Positions 13,566 to 14,541 of a stretch of DNA of 14,541 nucleotides are shown in pieces. The DNA comes from an uncultured Prevotella sp. Lineage in GTDB: Bacteria; Bacteroidota; Bacteroidia; Bacteroidales; Bacteroidaceae. Position 1 is the stretch's first letter. Each line of letters starts with the position of its first letter. The stretch is taken from NCBI GenBank assembly GCA_934230115.1, contig CAKQEI010000064.1, forward strand, positions 1 through 14,541. Direction: 5' to 3'. The translations under genes and the position numbers were made by a program. Below the pieces are notes generated by a model. The model was not told where the DNA came from and ran no database searches. It saw only the letters and a program-made list of their open reading frames with translations.

Positions 13566-14483
13566 ATGTATAGATTTATCATATTAATAATAACAATTTC
13601 ATTTCTTTGCATTTCATGCAAAGACAACAGCTTATTGTCAAAGATGGACCAGATCAAGACTGTAGGCGACGAGAATCCGGCTTTGGCCCTGAAGATGCTC
13701 GACTCCATTTATGTAGATGCGAGAAATGCGTCGGAATATACCATTATGAAATACGACCTGCTGAAAATACGCCTTGAAGACAAAAGCTATATTCCTCACA
13801 CATCCAACAAAGTGATAGAAAACTTGGTGAAATACTTCGAAGATAACGGAACCGTCAAAGACAAGCAGGAGGCATATTACTATGCTGGTAGCGTGTATCG
13901 TGACTTGGATGACACTCCAAGGGGTATAGAGAATTTATACAAATCAATTGAGGCTGTAAGCGATAAAAAAGAATGCGACTCTATAATTCTAAGAAATGCA
14001 TACTCCAACTTATATTATCTTTTCGTAAATGTACAAGACTACAATAATGCCCTAAAGATGGCTCAGATGGAATACAGTATATCTAAAGCCATAAACAACA
14101 CTACCATCAACACCATGAACCAAATAACCAACGCCTATATTGACCTGGATATGAACAAAGAAGGCCTACGTTATTTAAACGAGACTTTCAACCTTCTTAA
14201 AAACAAGAAATATGCCAAGGAGGATAATTTTATTTTCTTGGTTTTATATAACTATAGCCATCTCAAACTCAAAGACAAAGCCAACGAATGCTACAACTTG
14301 ATAAAGAAAAGAAAGTTGAAACGTATGGATGCATTCGTACGCAATATTCTTGGCAATTACTACATGTTGATTGGTCAGCAGGACTCTGCTATCGCTTGTT
14401 ATGAGTCTATCATCAACGAAAAGAAGAATGAATATGCTATGTATGACACATCTAAAAAACTATTCCATCGTATATTAATTTAA
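13566..14483 (+). CDS. TPR-repeat lipoprotein, possibly a truncated envelope sensor
   Basis: A 305-residue product with a lipoprotein signal (YRFIILIITISFLCISC, cysteine at 18). It is otherwise almost wholly helical, with helix pairs of tetratricopeptide type: AYYYAGSVYRDLDDTPRGIE, AYSNLYYLFVNVQDYNNALK, NQITNAYIDLDMNKEGLRYL and NILGNYYMLIGQQDSAIACY. Such repeats usually bind other proteins. Many Bacteroidales proteins that begin this way run to 500-600 residues, with a membrane segment, coiled coil and DNA-binding domain after the repeats. Here the reading frame stops after KKLFHRILI, and neither other plus-strand frame continues in the remaining bases. It may be a natural short form or a broken gene. 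It is divergent from the lipoprotein operon and shares its repeated upstream site, so it may belong to the same regulon. Confidence 0.8.
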   Translation: MYRFIILIITISFLCISCKDNSLLSKMDQIKTVGDENPALALKMLDSIYVDARNASEYTIMKYDLLKIRLEDKSYIPHTSNKVIENLVKYFEDNGTVKDKQEAYYYAGSVYRDLDDTPRGIENLYKSIEAVSDKKECDSIILRNAYSNLYYLFVNVQDYNNALKMAQMEYSISKAINNTTINTMNQITNAYIDLDMNKEGLRYLNETFNLLKNKKYAKEDNFIFLVLYNYSHLKLKDKANECYNLIKKRKLKRMDAFVRNILGNYYMLIGQQDSAIACYESIINEKKNEYAMYDTSKKLFHRILI

Positions 14484-14488
14484 ATTTG

Positions 14489-14496
14489 TAATTTTG
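14489..14496 (+). promoter_or_regulatory. Possible -7 element of a gene right of the window
   Basis: TAATTTTG matches the Bacteroidetes -7 consensus, six bases after the TPR gene stop, but no TTTG lies about 19-20 bases upstream. The last 58 bases of the window hold no visible gene. Weak. Confidence 0.25.
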
Positions 14497-14541
14497 TATA
14501 AATATCCAACATCAAGTGTGGAATAAGACCGATTATTCATT

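Overview
The window reads as a chromosomal segment of a Bacteroidales bacterium, most likely Prevotella or a close relative. This rests on the gene families (a DUF4271 membrane protein beside hemD, a DUF3244 secreted protein, lipoproteins with an acidic stretch after the lipid-bearing cysteine), on the gene order, and on four promoters of the Bacteroidetes type (TTTG or TTG, about 19-20 bases, then TAnnTTTG). Genus is inference; no rRNA or marker gene beyond the housekeeping proteins is present.

Layout. 1-291: no gene, a 22-base A+T-rich tandem repeat (93-175) and a strong hairpin terminator (211-258). 292-5521, all on the minus strand and read metK > DUF4271 protein > hemD > rnpA > yidD > tyrS: a tightly spaced six-gene transcription unit with no internal terminator or promoter that I can see. 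It starts at a promoter at 5730-5760, followed by a roughly 200-base leader that carries a SAM-II-type riboswitch (about 5648-5701), a second stable stem system (5584-5637) and a weak terminator-like hairpin (5541-5574). 5824-10767, minus strand: rimP > nusA > infB, the conserved ribosome-maturation/transcription/translation operon, with its own promoter (10736-10767), a terminator-like hairpin directly after the transcription start (10690-10722), a second structured element between nusA and infB (8881-8923), and a clear terminator after infB (5824-5869).

10906-14483 is a different kind of DNA, visibly A+T-richer and made of secreted or lipid-anchored proteins. On the minus strand a DUF3244 protein, a 523-residue lipoprotein and a 123-residue lipoprotein form an operon. 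Divergent from it on the plus strand is a TPR lipoprotein of 305 residues that looks shorter than its relatives. The 258-base gap between the two carries two promoters and a 24-base sequence present twice as an inverted repeat (23 of 24 identical), so that each gene has the same site in the same orientation upstream of its promoter. Each copy contains three TGAAAC motifs spaced 10 and 9 bases apart. This is the best candidate for an undescribed regulatory system in the window.

How it fits together: MetK makes S-adenosylmethionine, and the riboswitch should let that product shut down its own synthesis and, if the operon is really polycistronic, also lower uroporphyrinogen III synthase, RNase P protein, YidD and tyrosyl-tRNA synthetase. 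RimP, NusA and IF-2 serve ribosome assembly, transcript elongation/termination and translation initiation. The lipoprotein operon and its divergent TPR neighbour probably form an envelope system of unknown purpose under a shared regulator.
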